Source: Cephalopachus bancanus (taxonomy: Eukaryota; Chordata; Mammalia; Primates; Tarsiidae). From it: 64,000 nucleotides of DNA. The notes under the pieces are model-generated. The model saw only the letters and a list, made by a program, of their open reading frames with translations, was not told the DNA's origin and did not search any database. Position 1 is the stretch's first letter; each line of letters begins with the position of its first letter. The position numbers and the translations under genes are program-made. The stretch is taken from contig JAPVLO010000182.1 of NCBI GenBank assembly GCA_027257055.1, forward strand, positions 744,001 to 808,000. The letters run 5' to 3'. Below, in pieces: positions 34,557 to 47,789 of this stretch.

Positions 34557-35344
34557 GTTAAACTGAGTGGGATGGTTCTTGGAATTGCTGTGTCTGTTAG
34601 CAAGTAATATTCTGTGCACCCATAGGCTAGCAACAGTGTCCTAACCAGGGATGTGGGCGTCACATGTAATACAGAAAGGTTTCCCCTTTCTGCAGAGGCT
34701 AAATTTGCTCTGTGTAGTCAAGGGAAAGGACCTGCTTTTATTCAGTGTTATTTTGGATATATGTGGTTTTCTGATAACTTTATAGGGATTTCACCATAAA
34801 TTACAAAATAGGAATTATTCTTTCTGGGTTTTATTCCCTAAGAAATGTATTATTTGGACTCCTTGTTTCAGTACCATGCATATTCATGTGATTAGCACAT
34901 CTTTGATGCTTGATGATGTTTAGGCCAGGCACTATAGGAAGACTTTTCCATTTGTTGACTTTTTAAAACAATTCCATGCCTGGGAACCTTTGCGAATTTC
35001 AAAGAATCACTTTTTTTTTTTGGCTGGTTTTTCTGATCCCTCAGGCAGGTATTGACGATGATCCCACCTGGTAGTAGTAGGTGGTTTCAAAAGTTGAACT
35101 TACAAAAACGTCATTGAAATGTAATCTCTGCAACCCAGAACCTAGGATGACAAGTAGCGCATGGTAAGGGCTCAATAAATATTTGTTGAATAAATGTGCT
35201 CTATTTCTAAAAGTTTCATTCTGATTTCTTCCTAAAATGATGGTATTACCAATTCATTTTTTTGCAGTGAGGTATGGGAAAGGGTGTATGCTTATAAAGC
35301 ATATAAGCTAAGGAAATGATTTATGCGTATCAACACACACACAC
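34557..35344. other. Intron 1 DNA
   Basis: A MIR/L2-like end (GCTCAATAAATATTTGTTGAATAAATG) near 35170-35197; otherwise nothing recognised. Confidence 0.4.
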
Positions 35345-36100
35345 ATATTTAAAAAATATTTTTAGAACAGTTTTAGGTTCATAGTGGAATGGAGCCGAAA
35401 GAACAGCGACTTCCCGTCTGCCTCCCGTGCCCTCTAACATACACAGCCTCTGCCATTCTCAACATTCTGCACCCGAGTGCTGCCGTGTTAGAATGATACA
35501 CCATCGTCACCCAAAGTCCTAGTTTACTTTAGGGTTCACTCTTGCTGTTGTGCATTCTGTGGGTTTTGACAAATGCACAGTGACGTGTCTACCGTTAGAG
35601 ATACATGGTACAGAATAGTTTCGGTGTCCTAAAGATCTTATGAGTCTCACTTACTCATCCCTCCCTCCCCTATCCCTGGCAGCCACTGGTCTTTTTACTG
35701 TCTCCGTAGTTTGTCTTTTTTTTTTTTTTTGAGTTGGAGTCTCACTCTGTCGCCCAGACTGGAGTGCAGTGGCCGCTCCCGGCCACCGCAGCCTCGACCT
35801 GCTGGGCTCCGGCGATCCTTCCGCCTCAGCCTTCCGAGTAGCTGGAACTACAGGTGTGTGCTACCATGCCCGGCTCATTTTTTATTTATTGTAGAAATGA
35901 GGTCTCTCGCCAAGTTGCCCAGGTGGGTCTCGAGCCCTCGGGCTCAGGCAATCCACTCACCTCAGCCTCCCAAGGCGCGGGATTACAGGCTGAGCCACCG
36001 AGCCCGGCTGAAGGATGACAGTCTTTTATCAGAAGTGTATTTTGCAAATATTTTCTCCCAGTTCATGCGAGTCTTCTCATTCTCTGAATGTGTGTGTGTA
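35345..36100 (-). mobile_element. Ancient L1M 3' region split by an Alu
   Basis: TTTTAGGTTCATAGTGGAATGGAG ... CACCCAAAGTCCTAGTTTAC ... GGGTTTTGACAAATGCAC before the Alu, then TTTGCAAATATTTTCTCCC after it; typical reverse-oriented L1M. Confidence 0.75.
35716..36009 (-). mobile_element. Full-length young Alu in L1M
   Basis: GAGTTGGAGTCTCACTCTG through GAGCCACCGAGCCCGGCT. Confidence 0.93.
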
Positions 36101-37385
36101 TACATACATATACACATATACATATACATATGCTTTCTCTCCATCTGTTCTTTTTTGGGGGGTATGTTTGCCTGATCTGTTTTAACATAAAACCAGTTTA
36201 CCCCAGAAATGAGAAACCAAAGTGTGAAGTAAACTTGAAGAAACACCCTCCCCCTTACCTTTTTTAAAAATATAAGATAAATGTCAATTGATTTAACCAG
36301 ACTGCAATCACAACCTGAACTAGCCTGGGGGCAGTTATCAGAGGACGTCCTTCATTTCTGTTTCCCTGCTCCCTCCCAGGCACTTGGGTTTATTGCTTGA
36401 ACTGGTGGTTTGGTACGTGTTTCTGGTCACCGCTTCAGAGAGGCATGACATCTTTGCAGACTTCTTTAAGAGCTTACGCTTGTTTCACAGCTTAATTCTG
36501 GACCCTTAGGAAGAGGCTTCTCTGCGTTGATGATTGTATGTAGGTAAGAAATCAAGAAATCCATGCCTTCCTTACTGGGGTGTGAAAAACAAAACAAAAC
36601 ACAAAACCCTTGCAAACTGCCAGAGAGTAACTTCAATTCGAGTAGATACTCTTAAAAATACAAATTTCTCCTGTATTTGAATGCACTCCCTACCCTGCCC
36701 ACACCCAGCAGCTTATTTTTTAGTCTCATAATTTCTTCAAGAAGGTTGAGTGCCGTTTCTGTGACTGCCTGTTCTGGCTTTCCCTGGGTGAGAGAGAAGC
36801 AGTTGTGCTATCAGAGTGGGAGAGTCTAGCAGCATTTCCATCAAGGAACACAGACAACTCTGTGCCGGCTCTGTTCTTTGCACCGCCGAATCGAGTGTGA
36901 AAAGCTAGAAGCCCGGGGAAGACCCGCTCGGGCCACTGGATACCAACAGGGGCGCTGGCAGTTTCCTGAGGACGGGCTTGGAAGCGAATTGCCACTTTCT
37001 ATCCCGACTGCCTGTTTAGCAGGCTGATGACGCATGCTTGGCTCCCGGTGCTGACAGGTTATTGGATCGCTTAGGAGAGCTGGGTAGTTTCCGTGATGTG
37101 ATCTTGCTGGATCACTAGAGTGCCTGGCCTCTTAAGTTCTCACTTTTGAGACTGAGGAACAGAAATAATGACACATGGTTTTATGCATTTTAAGAACTAT
37201 TTGAGGGCTAATTGTGGGGGCGAACTCACCAACATGAATAAAATACTCGTTGCTATGAGGAACTTTCAGTTAGGAGGTGCTAGCGGGAGAGGGAGAGCCA
37301 AGAGTAAGGTGTGAATTATTATAAATATGATTGTGTTTTAGAAATGGAGGGTGGGCAGAATATGATAAGGAAAAGTACATTAAAA
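36101..37385. other. Intron 1 DNA, no gene seen
   Basis: An (ACATAT)n stretch lies at about 36104-36130; no supported exon. Confidence 0.4.
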
Positions 37386-37396
37386 AGTCATACAAA

Positions 37397-37657
37397 CTGG
37401 GCTCAGTGGCTCAGCCTGCCATCCCATGCTTTGGGAGGCTGAGGTGAGTGGATGGCCTGAGCCCGTGGGTTCGAGACCTCATGTCTACAATAAATAAAAA
37501 AATTAGCCGGGTATGGTAGCGCGTGCCTGTAGTTCCGGCTCCTTGGAAGGCGGAGGTGGAAGGTTCGCCGGAGCCCAGCGGGTCGAGGCTGTGGTGGCTG
37601 GGAGCGGCCGCTGCACTCCAGTCTGGGCGACGGGGTGAGACTCCAGCTCAAAAAAAG
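37397..37657 (+). mobile_element. Alu with left-arm deletion
   Basis: Flanked by AGTCATACAAA at 37386-37396 and 37658-37668. About 25 bases between GGTTCGAGAC and CTCATGTCTAC are missing, which destroys half of the T-arm-like block. Confidence 0.92.
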
Positions 37658-37668
37658 AGTCATACAAA

Positions 37669-38402
37669 GCGTAACAGTAATAATTCAATTTTTAATATTG
37701 ATTTCTCTAAAGTAAATGGATTTTTTAATGAAAGAAGAGTAAGATTAGTGCTTTTGATACATTAACTAAGTGCAATTTAGAGGAAATGGAGTATTAATGA
37801 CTCAAGGTGCAAATTAACATTTAAGTAAGGGTAGGAATATGATAAAACACAGACTCGTTATGCACCTCTAGCAATTTTGCACTTTCATTCTGTTTTCCAT
37901 TTCAGTAATTATGACTTTCTTTTGGTCATCTCCTTTTTCTGTCCTCCAACTAAATAAGCACTCATTTAAAAACATTCATTTAAATGAATAAAAAGTATTA
38001 CTTTAAAAAAATCCTGTAAGGTAGGCTCAGTTGTTGACTCCATTTATAGATGAGAAAACCAAGGTTCAAAGAGGTTGAGTAACTTGCTTAAGGCTAACAG
38101 CCAGACCGGGATTCGCACAGGTGGTCTGGCTCCAGAATCTGAGCATTTAACCACAAGAGGTGTGGCTTCCCTTCCGGGGTGGGGTCGGGGGGTGGAGGCT
38201 GTGTCATGTTTCTTGAGGGGGAGCAGCATGCAAGGGAGGGAAAATGGGGTGCCTTCTGGGGCCTTGAGAGCATCCCTTTTTGCCTGGGGTTGGGGACAAG
38301 GGTTAAGGCAAGAGAGCTTTAGGGCATGTTATTGAGGATTTGAAGTTTGTGCTTCAGTGGCTGAGTCTCTGAGCGGTTTCTGAGCAGGAGAATAGCGTGG
38401 CC
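37669..38402. other. Intron 1 DNA with MIR
   Basis: A reverse MIR relic at about 38020-38160 (ACCAAGGTTCAAAGAGGTTGAG...); otherwise nothing recognised. Confidence 0.5.
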
Positions 38403-38410
38403 ACTAGGTT

Positions 38411-38476
38411 GGTGGGTTGGTTTGTTTTTGTTTGTGTCGTTTTTGAGCCGGAGTCTCACTCTGTCGCCCAGACTGG
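38411..38476 (-). mobile_element. Severely truncated Alu insertion
   Basis: Only the last ~33 bases of an Alu plus an interrupted T-rich tail, flanked by ACTAGGTT at 38403-38410 and 38477-38484. Confidence 0.75.
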
Positions 38477-38754
38477 ACTAGGTTTTAAGATGGATTCAGC
38501 AGTGACGTGCAGGTGCGTGCAGCTAGTAACAGTGTCAGCTGCCGTGAGAGTGAGAGTGGCAACTGGAACACGAGGAGAAAAGTCGAAGGAAGGACACGGC
38601 AACAGATGCGACTGAAGGAGGTGAGGGGCGGGTCAAAGTGGACTCCGGGGTTTTGCGCCTGTGCGTAAGAACAAAGGAGGCTTTAACAGAAATGGACACC
38701 GTCAGGAGGAGCTGGTTTGTAGCGAAGGCTCAGGAGGAGAACGGATTCTTGTTT

Positions 38755-38960
38755 TTTAATTTGACTCGGGCCAGATACATTCCAAATGGAAATTCATTTA
38801 GTCTTTATAACAGCCTTTCAAAGCAGCTTGTTCGCCTTCTTGTCTAGACAGCTAAAGTAATACCCAGGTGACATAAGTGTCCTGGGGCGTGCTGTGCGCA
38901 AGTGGCAGCCTTCTGCTTGAACCCAGGTCTGGCGACCCCTAGGCACGCACACCCCCTTTC
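38755..38960 (-). mobile_element. MIR relic
   Basis: TTTAGTCTTTATAACAGCCTTTCAAAG then CAGCTAAAGTAATACCCAGGTGAC resemble reverse MIR. Confidence 0.55.
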
Positions 38961-39335
38961 TGCTGCCTCGGGTCCCCTGTGGCGTGGACAGGCAGAGCGG
39001 TGCTTCAGGACCGGAAGGGGCCTGCGGGCTCCTCAGGGGTGATGCTGGGGGTAGCATGAGACGTGTGGTCCTGGGGTGCATGTGAGGGCTGCGAGAGGTT
39101 CAAATTTGTGAGACCTCTGGATGGAGGAGATGTTTATTGAAGCCTAGAAGAGGTGAGACAATTGAGGAAGACGGAGAAGAAAACGTGAAAAAGACTCTTG
39201 AAGGCTGACCTATTTTAGGAGTTAAGGAGGAGGAGACAGGTGGTATGTAAATTGTGAGAAGGATTAGGGTCCTGGGTGCCCAGAGGGAAGGGAGTCTCCA
39301 AGGATGGCGAGTTTGAAGCCATTTCTTACCCTATC
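38961..39335. other. Intron 1 DNA
   Basis: No feature seen. Confidence 0.35.
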
Positions 39336-39636
<301 letters not shown>

Positions 39637-40625
39637 TTGAAGACATTTCTTGAACCCCTGTTATATGCCAAGCACTTTACAGCGTTGAGGATGCAATCAA
39701 AAAAGAGCAAGAGACCACTGGATTTGGAAGATAGAAAACTGTAGCTGATATTGACATGGGCCTGGCTCACTAGCCAACTGTTAGCAATTAATACTGTCTG
39801 CTGAGATGGCTCATCTCTAGAAGCCAGGCCCACTGGGAAACTTGTATGAGCATGTGGTAGTGATGCTGCCTTTCATCAGGGCTTGCTGGCATCTATTTCT
39901 TCTTTCCCCCGTAGCTTTAAGATTTGTTTGGCCCAAAAAATGGCACTGCAGGAGGAAATGTAATATAGTTTGATCACTGGTTTTAGGCATTTAAAAAATG
40001 ATACTGCAGGATGAGGAAGTCTCCCTTTTTATTTTTTGGTGAAGAAAGAAAAGTTTATTTAAAAGTAAATGAGAGAAAGAGACGGGCGGTTCACCTCCCC
40101 AAGGTGGGAGCGGGGGCCAAAGCCAGGAAGCGTGGCGACAGCCCTCGCTCAAAGAGCCCACGTCTTGGGAAGTCTCCCCTTTTAATGAGCGTTTCGTAAT
40201 TTGAATGGAAAAGGATCTTTAGAGATTCTTTTAAAATAGCACAACCAGTAGAGGCTTCCTGGGCTTTTCTTTCGTTTTCTCTCTCTCACACACATGAGTT
40301 TTCTTTCAAATACTATGCAGAAGACTCAGAATTATTCAATGTTTACTATAACACTCTATTGAGTCAATGCTAATTCAAACAACTGCTTTTTTCTAGACAA
40401 CAAGATGTTCTGTTTTTCTCTAGTGAAAACAGTAGATAATCCAAATCCTGTTGTCAGATTATTTCTGAGGATCACAGGAAGTTAAGTTTGAAGAATGTTT
40501 TCTATGTTTTTTAGGGAAAAGATAAAATCACATATAGGACTTTATCGACGTATCAGCAAACCTAGAGTCTTTCTACCCTTTGTCTCAGCAAAATATCGTC
40601 TGATAAGAACTACGTATTACCAGTC
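39637..40625. other. Intron 1 DNA
   Basis: No gene or clear repeat recognised. Confidence 0.35.
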
Positions 40626-40638
40626 AAGAAATCTTTGA

Positions 40639-40949
40639 AGCCGGGCTTGGTGGCTCAGCCTATAATCCCAGCGCTTTGGGAGTGATTGATTGCCTGAGTG
40701 AGGTGAGTGGATTGCCTGAGCCCGCGGGTTCGAGACCCGCCTGGGCAACTTGGCGAGACCTCATCTCTACAATAAAATCAAAAAGTTAGCCAGGCGTGGT
40801 AGCACGCGCCTGTAGTTCCAGCTCCTTGGAAGGCTGAGCGGAAGGATTGCCGGAGCCCAGCAGGTGGAGGCTGCAGTGGCCGGGAGCGGCCGCTGCACTC
40901 CAGTCTGGGCGACAGAGTGAGACTCCAACTCAAAAAAAAAAAAAAAAAA
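40639..40949 (+). mobile_element. Young Alu with internal duplication
   Basis: Flanked by AAGAAATCT(T/C)TGA. GATTGCCTGAG is duplicated near 40687-40720. T-arm-like block at 40724-40740. Confidence 0.92.
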
Positions 40950-41304
40950 AAGAAATCTCTGACTCCACCTGGGACCTGCAAGCCCCCACTTGGAATGTCC
41001 TTCCTTCCTGGGCCAAACCAATGGAAGTCTCACATGTGCGTGTTTTGTACCTTTTGCTGCCCTCAGGCTTTACCTACTTAAGCCACCGTTTGGCCACAGT
41101 GGATACACGTTCTCAGGACTCTGAGGATGGGTGTACCTGGACTTCAGTCAAGTTCGACTCAAGAATAAACTATTTTAAGTATTTTACAGAGAGAAAAAAA
41201 TCACAGTAGGGAAAACAAGCAGGAGTCTGGAAGAGAACAAGAAAAATAGGAAGAACAAAGGGGGTGTCGGTGAAATGCTGTCATGAAAGGTGCAGGGAAG
41301 ACTG

Positions 41305-41430
41305 TACTTAAAACCAGTCAGTTGCCCGAATGGTAATTTCAGCTTTCTACCAACTTGCTAACTTTGTGAATTCAAACAAGGCACTCCTTTGGGCCCCATT
41401 TTCCTTATGTGTAAAGACACTTTCCACAAA
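41305..41430 (+). mobile_element. MIR relic
   Basis: ACCAACTTGCTAACTTTGTG... CCCATTTTCCTTATGTGTAAAG. Confidence 0.6.
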
Positions 41431-41571
41431 AAGAGGTGAGATTTTTCTCGCCGTCTGTGGAGGCACGCATATTCCCTTCGGTCAAATCGACTTGGAGCGG
41501 GGCTGCCCCTGCGACTGGGCCCACTTCCGTGGACCCTCCCACAACAGGACTGCAGAGATGTTCAAGCAGAG

Positions 41572-42170
41572 AAGAGGGCCGAGTGGCTCATAGCTGTAAT
41601 CCCAGCACTTGGGGAGCCAAGGTGGGAGGATGGCCTGGGCCCAGGAGTTTGAGACCAGCCTGGTCAACACAGCAAGACCCCGTCCCTACAAAAATTTAAA
41701 AAGCAGCCAGGCAGCCGGGCTTGGTGGCTCGGCCTGTCATCCCGCGCCTTTGGGAGGCTGAGATGAGCGGATTGCCTGAGTCTGCGGGTTTGAGACCCGC
41801 CAGGGCAGGCGAGACCTCATCTCTACAATAAAATCAAAAAATTAGCCGGGCGTGGTAGCACGCACCTGTAATTCCGGCTGCTCGGAAGGCTGAGGCAGAA
41901 GGATCGCGGAGCCCAGCAGGCGAGGCTGCGGTGGCCGGGAGCGGCCACTGCACTCCAGTGTGGGCGACAGAGTGAGACTCCAACTCAAAAAAAAATAAAT
42001 AAAAAGCAGCCAGGCATGGTGGTGTGCATCTATAATCCCAGCTACTCAGGAAGCTGAGACAGAAAGCTTGCCTGAGCTAGGAGGCTGTGGTGAGCTTTGA
42101 TCATGCCACTGTACTCCAGCCTGAGTGACAGAGTGAGACCCTGACTCATTAAATAAAACATACATACATA
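41572..42170 (+). mobile_element. Older Alu split by a younger Alu
   Basis: Left arm at 41572-41713, right arm at 42001-42170, with the AluJ-like signature CCTGAGTGACAGAGTGAGACCCTG. Confidence 0.9.
41714..42000 (+). mobile_element. Young Alu nested in older Alu
   Basis: Perfect 16-bp flanking repeats AAAAAGCAGCCAGGCA (41698-41713 and 42001-42016). Confidence 0.95.
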
Positions 42171-43640
42171 AAAATAAAGCAGAAAAGAAGGTGAAGCTGA
42201 GAAACTGTATTTGTAGTAATGGGTTATGTTGGAGAAGCTGGGCTCTTGTTCCCGTGGTGCAATTTTTAAACTCGCCCTCAAGGGTGAACTGAGTCTCCCC
42301 GTGTTGCAGAGTTTTGTGTGACTCCCAGAATCCCCTTCTTTACCTGGGCGTTTCCATGTTGTTATTTGTAGGCAGGTGCAGGCAGGATGACTTTGCTAAC
42401 GCTTTGAAGATTTGTTAGGAATGAGTTGGTGACTTTGGCCAGATTTTAATTCTTTTTCCTTTGAGAAAAGGAGGATTAACGAACAAAGCATCTTGTGTAC
42501 TGGGTAGGTTATGGCTTGATTAATGTGATTTGACTCACCGCCCAAGTAAGCAGCTGATAGGAGCCATAAACCCGGGGTCAAACTTATAAATTAGACACCT
42601 CGAGAGAGGCAGTGTGTTACAGTCTCGAAGAACAACTGACTTGCCTCTTAGTTCACCTGCCACATAACCCAAGTGACTAGGAAGTTGAAAGCAGGTGAAC
42701 TAATGATGCTGGGAGACCCCAATAGCTAGTGTGAATTAGCCAAGCACTCTTGTAGGTTACGTTGGGTTGAGTAGCAAGTGGGATTGGAGCAAAAGCTGAA
42801 GGGCCAGTGATTTAAGCTCATGTCTGCCCTTAACTGGTGTGTTCATGGGTAATTTACCTAACCTTTCTGGGTCTCCGTTGCCTGACTCAAATGGTACAAT
42901 CGAGCACCAAACTGGATGGGGCAAGTTGCACTTGCTAGCTCCCTCAGTCTCCATCCGTGTTTGAAGTTTGCTGATATTTTGGGGCTACCGATTGCTTTTG
43001 GATTTACTGCCATTTTATTCTCTCTTCTCCCAGTCCACCAAAAGATCTTGAGGCATACAGTGGCAAAATTGCTCTTGTCCTCCTTCCCCAAACCACTCTG
43101 GATGATTTTGGAAATGTCACGATAAGGAATGTTTCATGGGTCCTCTGTAGTAGTGGCTTATGATAGTGTTTTTGTTCCATGAATCCTTTTAGACTCCAAG
43201 GAAAAGCTATGGGCCTTCTCATCAGAAGAAGTATTTACAGACAGACTTGGCGCAAGGTTTCAGGGAGTTCTTGGACTCTGAAGGCACTGAGGGCACGGAT
43301 TCATGTTCAAGAAAAATGGCATTCTGTTTATAAGCTTGTACGGTACTGTTCCTCTTTTTGGGAAATGCTAGAAGCTGGAGGTGGGGAACCCAAACAGACT
43401 GGGCTTGATGAATGGCTTAGTAATGTGGTGGTTGGGTATGAATGAGCCCTGGATACACACAACTTCCTTCTTCAGACAGATGCATCAGTTCCAGGAGGAA
43501 AGCCGTTTCCTGTGACTGGTTCCGTGCACCATTGGCTGAAACAAAATATTCATAAGCTTTTGGTTTCTAACATAAAGTGGGGACATGAAATCTTCCAGCT
43601 GCTCTCTTTGTAACGTGGGCTGAATAAATTATTTATTTAT
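42171..43640. other. Intron 1 DNA with MIR relic
   Basis: A MIR-like segment at about 42770-42905; no supported exon. Confidence 0.4.
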
Positions 43641-43936
43641 TTATTTTTTTTTTTGAGTTGGAGTCTCACTCTGTCGCCCAGACTGGAGTACAGTGGCCAC
43701 TCCCGGCCACCGCAGCCTCCACCTGCTGGGCTCCGGCGATCCTTCCGCCTCAGCCTTCCGAGTAGCTGGAACTACAGGCACGTGCTACCACACCCGGCTC
43801 ATTTTTTGATTTTATTGTGGAGATGAGGTCTTGCCAAGTTGCCCGGGCTGGTCTCAAACCCCTGGTCTCAGGCAGTCCTCTCGCCTCAACCTCCCAAAGT
43901 GCTGGAATTATACGGCCTGAGCTGACTTGCCCGGCC
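43641..43936 (-). mobile_element. Full-length Alu
   Basis: GAGTTGGAGTCTCACTCTG through GAGCTGACTTGCCCGGCC. Confidence 0.92.
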
Positions 43937-44114
43937 TAGTTTATTTCTTCATGGTTTTGAGTGTGGAGTTGCTGAGTTGATGGCAGAAATAAACAAGCAC
44001 TCGTGGGTACCATCCTTCTTTCAGCTCTTTGGAAATACAAAAGTAGATGAAAGTGGAAACAGGATTCTGATCCTATCTTGGACATGACAGCTACTTCTTC
44101 TCTATCTCATTAAA

Positions 44115-44134
44115 AGAGAGAGAGAGAGAGAGAG
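44115..44134. repeat. (AG)n microsatellite
   Basis: About ten AG units. Confidence 0.9.
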
Positions 44135-44364
44135 ACCAACAGCATCAAATGTAAGTTTATGTCTTTCAGTTTCTTTACTCCACTGACCATCCCCCCAATT
44201 CCCATGAGTTCTAGTCAGGATTAAGCATGGTAATTACTCTGGCATGATTTGCAAAAGCAGGCTATTCCTTATATGGAAATCATTGACACTTTATGATGTT
44301 CTGATCAGAGTTTAAATAAATATAATCAGCCCCATGTTTCAGGGAAAAAATCTGTCTTTCATTT

Positions 44365-44705
44365 TAAAACTTTTTATTAGTAAGTTTCCTAGCAGATGTA
44401 AAGGTAGCTAGGGTAACGAGCTTACGTAGACCTCGAACCCAGCTTCAACATTGGTTGATATGTGGCCAGTCTCATTTTATCTGTACCCCTGCCCATTCCT
44501 CTTTGCCTTGGAATTAGGTTGATGCAAACTCCAGACATATCATTTCACCTGTAAATATTTCATTATGCACCTCAAATATGTAAGAACTCTTTGCACACTT
44601 AATCACAATCCTGACACCTTAAAAAAATGAACACTTCCTTAATATCAGATATCTAATCAGCATTCACAATTCCTCAAATGTCTTACAATTTGTTTTTGAA
44701 TTTGA
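44365..44705 (-). mobile_element. Ancient L1M 3' end
   Basis: AAAACTTTTTATTAGTAAG... CAGACATATCATTTCACCTG... CACAATTCCTCAAATGTC is typical reverse L1M 3'UTR. Confidence 0.7.
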
Positions 44706-44937
44706 ATTGGGATTCAAATAAGCTCTGTTGCCCGGATGGTCTAGGGTGCAGGCTTCAAATAAGGTCTCTCTACATTGAGGTTGGCCGATAGAAAAAACTA
44801 GTCAAGTTTTTGGACCTATAGTTTTTTCCCTCTTTTCCTTTCTTGGTCATTTTTGTCATTGTTGTGTTGTTGAATAAACTGGATCATGTGTCTTATACGG
44901 TTTCCTCTGACCTTGGCTTTGCTGATAATGTGTTATT

Positions 44938-45220
44938 TTTTTATGAGTTGGAGTCTCACTCTGTTGCCCAGGCTGGAGTGCAGTGGCATACTTAACGGCC
45001 ACCCCAGCATTGACCTGCTGGGCTCAGCCTCAACCTTCCAAACAGCCAGAATTACAGGTGTGCACTACCATGCCTGGCTAATTTTTTTGATTGTTTTATT
45101 GTAGAGACGAGGTCTCACCAAGTTGCCCAGTCTGGTCTCAAACCCCAGGGCTTAGGCAGTCCTCTCGCCTTCGGCCTCCCAAAGTGCTGGGATTACAGAC
45201 TTGAGCCCCACGCCCGGCCT
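44938..45220 (-). mobile_element. Alu
   Basis: ATGAGTTGGAGTCTCACTC through GAGCCCCACGCCCGGCC. Confidence 0.9.
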
Positions 45221-46119
45221 AATCTGTTATTTTTAAGGAAATAAGGGTAACACAAGTATGTAATTTTTGAAAAAGTATTTTTAAGTGTATGCAGATGTTT
45301 TACTTCATGCTGAAAACAGTCTAACTGTGGAGTTTAAAGCTTAATAAGGCAGGAAAATTCAGGTGACTTCCTTACATTTTTATTCCTACTTTTTCTTTGT
45401 TGGACGATGCCTCGGCAGATCATAGCAGAGGGGTCGCTTACCCGCTGCTGAAATGCACTGGGCTGGAAGACGCCCTCCATGCTTCCTCAACACCACCAGC
45501 TATTCCGGGCAGATAACTGGAAGGACAGTCTTCCTGTTGAGTCTGCAGTGGGAAGCTAGGGTGATTGGATGTATGCTTAAAATCCTTTGGCCCCAACACC
45601 CCTCTCTCCTTACTTGCTACGATGAACCTTCTCTTGAGGACTGTTCATTCCAGTGGAAATAGGATCACAGAGTCATCTTGACTCTGGGAAACTTGACTTC
45701 CTGAGGTCACCTGGCCCCATCTGGCAACCTTAACGCAGGGTTCCAGCATCACCTCTCCCAGAACAAGGCTGTTTGTTAACAACCCCCTATCTCACATAAA
45801 CCCCTCGCGCAGTCTTCAGTCTGTTTTCTCCTTTTCCCTTTAGTGAAATAGATGGTTAAATTGCATCTCTTCCTGCTGTGGGGGGGTGTGCCCAGACACA
45901 CCTGTGTCTGTGTGGGTCTTTAATTAAGGTGAATCTTGATTCTTCCCTGCTGTCCTTGACGGCACATACCCCCTGAGACTCCATTCAACTGTCTGGATAC
46001 ATGATGGTTTCCATGAAAAATAAGGTGGTTTCTGTGGGTAAATTTTGAAGCATTTTTACAGAATGTGCTTTTTAGCTACAGTATGTATGATTTGGCTAAT
46101 TTGACATGCCAGTTTGGCC
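45221..46119. other. Intron 1 DNA
   Basis: No gene recognised. Confidence 0.35.
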
Positions 46120-46520
46120 TGGCCACCGCATGCCAAGCTCTGTGGTGTCAGACATTATTCTGGGTGTTTCTGGTGAGATTAACACTCAAATCAGTGGACT
46201 CTGTGTAAAGCAGACTGCCTTTCATGATGGGTGGGCCTCATCTAATCGGTTGAAGGCTTGCGTAGAACAAAAAGACTGATTCTGGAGCAAGCAGGAGTTT
46301 TCTAGCAGATGACTTGCAGCCAAGAACTGCGTCTGCTCTCCTGGGTCTCATCCTGCTGGCATTTGTACTGGAACTGGAGTATTGGCTCTCCCGGCCTCCA
46401 GCCTATCAGCCAACCTTGCAAATTTTGGATTTGCCAGCCTCTGTAACGGCATGAGCCACTTCTTTATGATCAATATATGTGCGTGTTTGTTCTGTTTCTC
46501 CGGAGAGACAGTGTGCAAGA
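46120..46520 (+). mobile_element. Ancient interspersed repeat, class uncertain
   Basis: GACATTATTCTGGGTGTTTCTGG ... GTGGGCCTCATCTAATCGGTTG ... GCCAGCCTCTGTAACGGCATG ... GTTCTGTTTCTCCGGAGAGAC matches a common old mammalian repeat whose name I cannot assign. Confidence 0.55.
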
Positions 46521-47789
46521 AGAAGAAGAAATAATAAGGAAGTAGTGACTGTTTTTGAAGTGGTGTTTTGTATGAGAGAGAGATGCAAAGATCTTTGGAG
46601 TGGCCATCAGAAAACTGCGATTCTGGCCACTCTCTAGCAAACTGCTTTTCTCTAATTTGGTTATTTTCCCTCAGCCAGTTTCTTCTCTGTAAAAGAAATT
46701 TGAGCTAAGGGATATCCAAGGTCTATAATTCTATGAGATTCAAACGTGGAACATTTGAGTCAGCTGCTGAGAAGTTGTCTACAGAGAATTCTTCCGAGGA
46801 CTGCCCAGTTTCTTTCACTAAATAAGAAACAAACAAACAAAAGCAACCGAGAGTGCCTACAGGTAGTGGTAGAAGTGCAGTGCCAGGCACAGGGGACGAA
46901 ATCATAAACAGAAGGATTTCCTGTGCGTCGAGTAGAATATCCTAATCAGTTAAATATAACGTGGGCGAGTAAATACCTGAATGAAACCTTTAGCTTTTGT
47001 GACTTCTCATCTGAGGGCAGTCTTAATCCTGAGGGCACTTAGGATTCTCCTCTGCACTGCACTAATTCTTACCTTGTGCAGGACGGATAGGGTGGTGGTG
47101 GAGGCTTGGCATCCGTGACAAGCCCAGGCCCTCAGGCCAAAACGGGGGGCCCTAGCCCAACCCACAGACAGGAAATGCCTGACCCCAAGGGCATTTGTGC
47201 TATTCTTGACCACCGAGAATGGAAGGAGACAGACCAGCGCTGACCCAAGGGGTTGTAGATTGATTTCTCTGTTGCCTTGACTTTGAAGCTTCCTCTTTTT
47301 TCAGCTTGGGTTTCCCTCTCCAGGTTTTTTTAAAAAAAGCAGTAACCACAAAGCAGAAACCTTATTATTGTAGTTTCTCCTGTCTGGAGAGGGGTCAGCA
47401 CTTAGCTGCAGCAATCTTTTAGCTCTCCCTGTCTGGAACTCATGTCCACCTCTTGCAGCAGTCTGCCACTGGGGTGGCTGCACTGGGGGATGGGCAGTCC
47501 GGCCTTGTGACTGGGAGGCCGGCAGGGGTGAACTGGGCAGCCCTCTTGGGATGCGGACACATTCCGCGCGAGGTGCTGACCCCTGGCTCGGCAGAGGCAG
47601 CCCCTGCGAACACGGCGAGGTGGGTTCTTCTGTTTTTGATTTCGTGTTTTTGCCCTTTGGGTTCTTTGTGACCATCCAGTCGCCCGTGAGGCAGGACCCC
47701 CTGCTGCCCAGATCCCCGGAGAGGCTGGCCCACGCCGCACCCGGCTGGTGCTGGAGACGGACCAATGATTAACCCCCTGGAATCCCTGG
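46521..47789. other. Intron 1 DNA before second CpG island
   Basis: Frames at 47300-47770 overlap on both strands with no splice support. Confidence 0.35.

Noticed and set aside
35711..36175. 154-residue frame
   Set aside because: Mostly a translated minus-strand Alu ([20 protein letters not shown] type) running into L1M DNA.
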